Part shown: positions 5,704 to 7,289 of the stretch, one piece after another
Position numbering within the stretch: position 1 is the stretch's first letter
How the letters are laid out: each line of letters starts with the position of its first letter
Assembly (NCBI GenBank): GCA_023388515.1
Contig: JAEWGD010000007.1
Coordinates: 1-7,289 of the forward strand
DNA: 7,289 nt
DNA from: Bacillota bacterium
GTDB taxonomy: Bacteria > Bacillota > Clostridia > Oscillospirales > Ruminococcaceae
Direction of reading: 5' to 3'
The notes under the pieces: model-generated
What the model saw: only the letters and a program-made list of their open reading frames with translations
Databases searched by the model: none
What the model was told of the DNA's origin: nothing
Translations under genes and position numbers: made by a program

Positions 5704-6063
5704 TCATAAATATTTTTTATTAAGTCCAACACTGATACCAATCCCTTTATTAATATCAGCCATGATTTTTTTATCCAAGAAACCAATATATTCACCCAAC
5801 CTTTGCTTATCAATTGTCCTTATTTGTTCCAAAAGCACAACCGAATCCTTTGGCAAAATATTTGCATAACAATCAATTTTAATATGCGTAGGCAGTTGTG
5901 GCTTTCCTGTTTTTGTTGTAATCGGTGCGATTACAATTGTAGGGCTATATTTATTTCCAACATTGTTTTGGATAACTAGAATTGGTCGAACACCACCTTG
6001 TTCTGACCCCACAACGTCATTAAGGTTTGCATAATAAATTTGGCCTCTTTCAATTTCTTTCAT
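5704..6063 (-). CDS. mazF: MazF/PemK-family endoribonuclease toxin
   Basis: This is a full-length (119-residue) MazF/PemK-type toxin, which cleaves RNA at short sequences in the cytoplasm. The start is ATG 6063-6061 with GGAGG five bases upstream. A longer frame beginning at TTG 6075 would place that ribosome binding site inside the gene and is not preferred. Family motifs in order are RGQIYYANL (residues about 6-14), GSEQGGVRPILVIQN (about 19-33, with the conserved Gly and Arg of the active-site loop), SPTIVIAPIT (about 40-49), and DSVVLLEQIRTIDKQRL (about 73-89). All are well kept, so activity is likely. No MazE-like antitoxin gene precedes it, where it normally would; the upstream sequence holds a hairpin and a 40-codon ORF. 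MazF-like genes without an adjacent antitoxin do occur in integrative elements beside sigma-like and recombinase genes. A chromosomal antitoxin is also possible. Confidence 0.9.
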   Translation of the reverse strand: MKEIERGQIYYANLNDVVGSEQGGVRPILVIQNNVGNKYSPTIVIAPITTKTGKPQLPTHIKIDCYANILPKDSVVLLEQIRTIDKQRLGEYIGFLDKKIMADINKGIGISVGLNKKYL

Positions 6064-6086
6064 TTTTACCTCCAATTTTTTATGTA

Positions 6087-6114
6087 AACGATGGATAGAA
6101 AGCTATCCATCGTT
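6087..6114 (-). promoter_or_regulatory. Leader hairpin upstream of the mazF-like gene
   Basis: AACGATGGATAG (6087-6098) and CTATCCATCGTT (6103-6114) form a perfect 12-bp stem with a four-base loop. In the minus-strand transcript it ends 24 bases before the ATG and is followed by ACATAAAAAATT, not a T-run, so it does not look like a terminator. It may be an operator or an RNA structure controlling toxin expression. A second short inverted repeat, TTTGTA-TT-TACAAA (6133-6146), lies just upstream. Confidence 0.6.
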
Positions 6115-6129
6115 CCATCATTTTGCCAA

Positions 6130-6252
6130 CTATTTGTATTTACAAACAGTATATTTTGTCATATTTATCCTCGATACCCCGACAAAGGGAACACTATAAA
6201 CTGTCGGTCGCTTACCGACATCATGGGAATCCCACCCCTCTATGGTTCTCAT
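6130..6252 (-). CDS. 40-codon ORF of unknown function
   Basis: ATG 6252-6250, preceded by a GAGGGCGG stretch, encodes 40 residues: MRTIEGWDSHDVGKRPTVYS, then VPFVGVSRINMTKYTVCKYK, stop TAG 6132-6130. The composition (W, D, H, P, G, aromatic and basic residues, little low-complexity sequence) is protein-like and unlike random AT-rich DNA. The frame is also open for 23 codons upstream (to TGA at 6324-6322), without a start codon. After the TAG it runs, broken by two more stops (TGA and TAG), toward the mazF-like gene in the same phase. It may be a real small protein, the remnant of a longer gene, or chance coding in a structured RNA region. It sits where an antitoxin gene would be expected, but I see no antitoxin motif. 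Confidence 0.38.
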   Translation of the reverse strand: MRTIEGWDSHDVGKRPTVYSVPFVGVSRINMTKYTVCKYK

Positions 6253-6530
6253 AGAACCGCCCTCATTGCGTGATCCCTCTTTCGGGAGGGGCTGTGACTG
6301 GACGGAAGTATCATTATCCTCTCACATTTCATCGCCAACTTTGAAAGCTATTCAAAGGTTGAAGAAAAATTTATCGCAAGCGTAATTCTTCGGTGGCTAC
6401 CGAGATTTTATACCGGCTGTGAGATTAACGTATTTCTGATGCTGTTATTCAATTTTCAAGTTGCTGTGAAAAAGCTTTTTATTTGCCCCTTCACCTTTAC
6501 TAACAGAGAGAGGGTGTTTGAGAGGGGTAT
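6253..6530. other. Stem-loop-rich spacer between sigma-like and mazF-like genes
   Basis: There is no convincing full gene here. The stretch is visibly richer in G and C in 6180-6300 than its neighbours and holds many short inverted repeats: CTTTGAA-agcta-TTCAAAG (6339-6357), CGGT-GGCT-ACCG (6391-6402), GGTTCT-CAT-AGAACC (6244-6258), CCCTC with GAGGG (6274-6289), and the palindrome AAAAAGCTTTTT (6469-6480). A further TGTCGGT-CGCTT-ACCGACA lies at 6202-6220 inside the 40-codon ORF. It could be a structured leader RNA or a protein-binding region of the element. I cannot identify a known RNA family. Confidence 0.4.
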
Positions 6531-6551
6531 TTATAAAAACTTTTTTATTTT

Positions 6552-7037
6552 TTAAATTGCACCTGCGATTGATTCCCGAACCGACATGTCTGAAACGCCA
6601 TCAATTTTAGCTATCTGGCGATATGTATGACCTTGAAAATAATACAGTGTGATACGCCTTTTCTGATTTTCATTGAGGCAATTCAAAGCTGATAAAATCT
6701 TTTCTTTTTCAAGTTTTGAAATCACCTCATCCACCACAGTAGGAGTTTCAATATTTCTAATAATCTGCTCGGTATCACCTTCAATATATCCGTTCATATC
6801 AGCGTGGCGGATGTCACGCATTTTGTATTTCATATCGTTCCTCCATGACATAGTAAAGACTTTGTTTATTGCACTCCACTCTGCAGATGTATAAAGTTGA
6901 AATTCACTTGCATTTAATTCAGGATACTGAGCAATAAGCTGTGAAAGCGATAAATTTGAAATTATAACAATCGGCTTATCACCGACAAAGTTTTTATATT
7001 CTATTCTGAGGTCAAACCTCTCATATTTTTTACCCAT
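6552..7037 (-). CDS. Sigma-70-like factor of an integrative element
   Basis: This 161-residue protein resembles the sigma-70 region 4-type proteins carried by Firmicutes integrative elements. The start is ATG 7037-7035 with GGAGG seven bases upstream. Residues about 1-60 (KKYERFDLRIEYKNFVGDKP, then LSQLIAQYPELNASEFQLYT) form the element-specific N-terminal part. Residues 68-100 include DMKYKMRDIRHADMNGYIEG. Residues about 106-158 form the region 4 helix-turn-helix: ALNCLNENQKRRITLYYFQG, then HTYRQIAKIDGVSDMSVRES. Such a domain binds -35 elements or acts as a regulator. The protein stops at GAI, TAA 6554-6552; the codons after this stop read KIKKFL then TAA (6533-6531). Homologues of this type usually end in a lysine-rich tail after GAI, so one A-to-T change seems to have removed seven residues. 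It is the most upstream complete gene of the minus-strand series and may control it. Confidence 0.78.
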   Translation of the reverse strand: MGKKYERFDLRIEYKNFVGDKPIVIISNLSLSQLIAQYPELNASEFQLYTSAEWSAINKVFTMSWRNDMKYKMRDIRHADMNGYIEGDTEQIIRNIETPTVVDEVISKLEKEKILSALNCLNENQKRRITLYYFQGHTYRQIAKIDGVSDMSVRESIAGAI

Positions 7038-7048
7038 TTTCTTTCCTC

Positions 7049-7082
7049 CGTTTTGATTGATTGTGGTTTGTTAATCAAAACG
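7049..7082 (-). promoter_or_regulatory. Hairpin abutting the sigma-like gene's ribosome binding site
   Basis: CGTTTTGATT (7049-7058) and AATCAAAACG (7073-7082) form a perfect 10-bp inverted repeat with a 14-base loop. In the minus-strand mRNA the 3' arm ends in CG, immediately followed by GAGG of the ribosome binding site. Folding could restrict initiation, or the repeat could be an operator. Upstream, TAAAGCATAA (7104-7113) and TTAAGCATAA (7124-7133) are near-identical direct repeats 20 bases apart. Confidence 0.5.
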
Positions 7083-7131
7083 AGAGTTATGGATACTTAG
7101 CTATAAAGCATAACCATTTAAAATTAAGCAT

Positions 7132-7181
7132 AAAAAAGTCCTTATTTCTTTAGAATTTGATACTTCTAAAGCCATAAGGAC
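7132..7181 (-). terminator. Second of two minus-strand terminators
   Basis: Arms GTCCTTAT and CTTTAGAA (7138-7155) pair with TTCTAAAG and ATAAGGAC (7164-7181), with a two-base internal mismatch. On the minus strand the stem is followed by TTTTTT (7137-7132). It separates the gene at the right edge from the sigma-like gene. As it lies upstream of that gene it might also act as an attenuator. Confidence 0.75.
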
Positions 7182-7183
7182 AT

Positions 7184-7238
7184 AAAAAGAGGCAGAAATC
7201 CGACATAGCTTTAAAAGCTACTGTCAGGCTTCTACCTC
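7184..7238 (-). terminator. First of two minus-strand terminators
   Basis: A long imperfect stem spans 7189-7238: GAGG with CCTC, AGAA with TTCT, CC with GG, GACA with TGTC, and TAGCTTT with AAAAGCTA around the centre. TTTTT follows on the minus strand (7188-7184). It begins two bases after a candidate stop codon (7243-7241), as expected for the terminator of the gene entering from the right. Confidence 0.65.
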
Positions 7239-7240
7239 AT

Positions 7241-7289
7241 TCATATTGCTTCCAATATTAAGACTGCAAACACTTCTGCAATCCAAAAC
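7241..7289 (-). CDS. Possible 3' end of a membrane protein gene
   Basis: One minus-strand frame entering from the right edge reads FWIAEVFAVLILEAI and stops at TGA 7243-7241, just before the first terminator. The hydrophobic end suggests a membrane protein. Only 15 residues are visible, so the family cannot be told. Another frame ends in NMNEVEA with its TGA inside the hairpin, which is less likely. Confidence 0.3.
   Translation of the reverse strand, partial: FWIAEVFAVLILEAI

Noticed and set aside
6064..6075. TTG at 6075 as the start of the mazF-like gene
   Set aside because: It would place the GGAGG ribosome binding site inside the coding sequence; ATG 6063 with five-base spacing gives a full-length protein.
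6091..6273. 60-codon plus-strand ORF opposite the mazF leader
   Set aside because: It is the antisense of the hairpin and the 40-codon ORF, begins within the hairpin and has no ribosome binding site.
6673..6894. 73-codon plus-strand ORF opposite the sigma-like gene
   Set aside because: It is a shadow of a well-supported gene.
1..7289. CRISPR arrays, tRNA or rRNA genes
   Set aside because: No regularly spaced repeats or recognisable RNA gene sequences were seen on either strand.

Overview
The window is AT-rich DNA with strong AGGAGG-type ribosome binding sites, Firmicutes-style lipoprotein signals and a tandem large-serine-recombinase module. This points to a low-GC Firmicute, most likely a gut clostridium (Lachnospiraceae/Ruminococcaceae-like). 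No tRNA, rRNA or CRISPR array is visible. It reads as the worn end of an integrative or mobilizable element (right and centre) beside accessory lipoprotein genes (left).

Left part (1-2021). The 3' end of an IS630-family transposase (+) abuts a lipoprotein gene on the minus strand. That gene is damaged twice: an amber codon lies inside its signal peptide and the insertion sequence removed its 3' end. Upstream of it are a 30-codon gene remnant and a 258-residue lipoprotein gene that starts with GTG and looks frameshifted at its 3' end. All three read on the minus strand.

Centre (2022-5472). Two different serine recombinases lie in tandem on the minus strand. The upstream one (5185-5472) keeps only its N-terminus. 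The downstream one (2022-3446, with coding similarity reaching about 3566) has lost its start codon, and its catalytic serine lies upstream of the first usable ATG. Between them, in the opposite orientation, sit a start-less peptidoglycan-binding-like fragment, an intact secreted trypsin-like serine protease with a long propeptide, and a perfect terminator. The simplest reading is that a cargo segment replaced the junction of two recombinase genes and inactivated both.

Right part (5545-7289). The minus-strand series reads sigma-70-like factor, structured spacer with a 40-codon ORF, MazF/PemK-type toxin without a visible antitoxin, 49-residue SHOCT-like protein, then recombinase. From general knowledge, this resembles the control and integration end of Firmicutes integrative elements. 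The sigma gene has a TAA seven codons before a more natural-looking end. At the far right edge the last codons of another minus-strand gene are followed by two terminator hairpins.

Taken together, the integration machinery appears dead, while the toxin, small protein and secreted protease still look intact. The element was probably frozen in place and kept at least its cargo protease.
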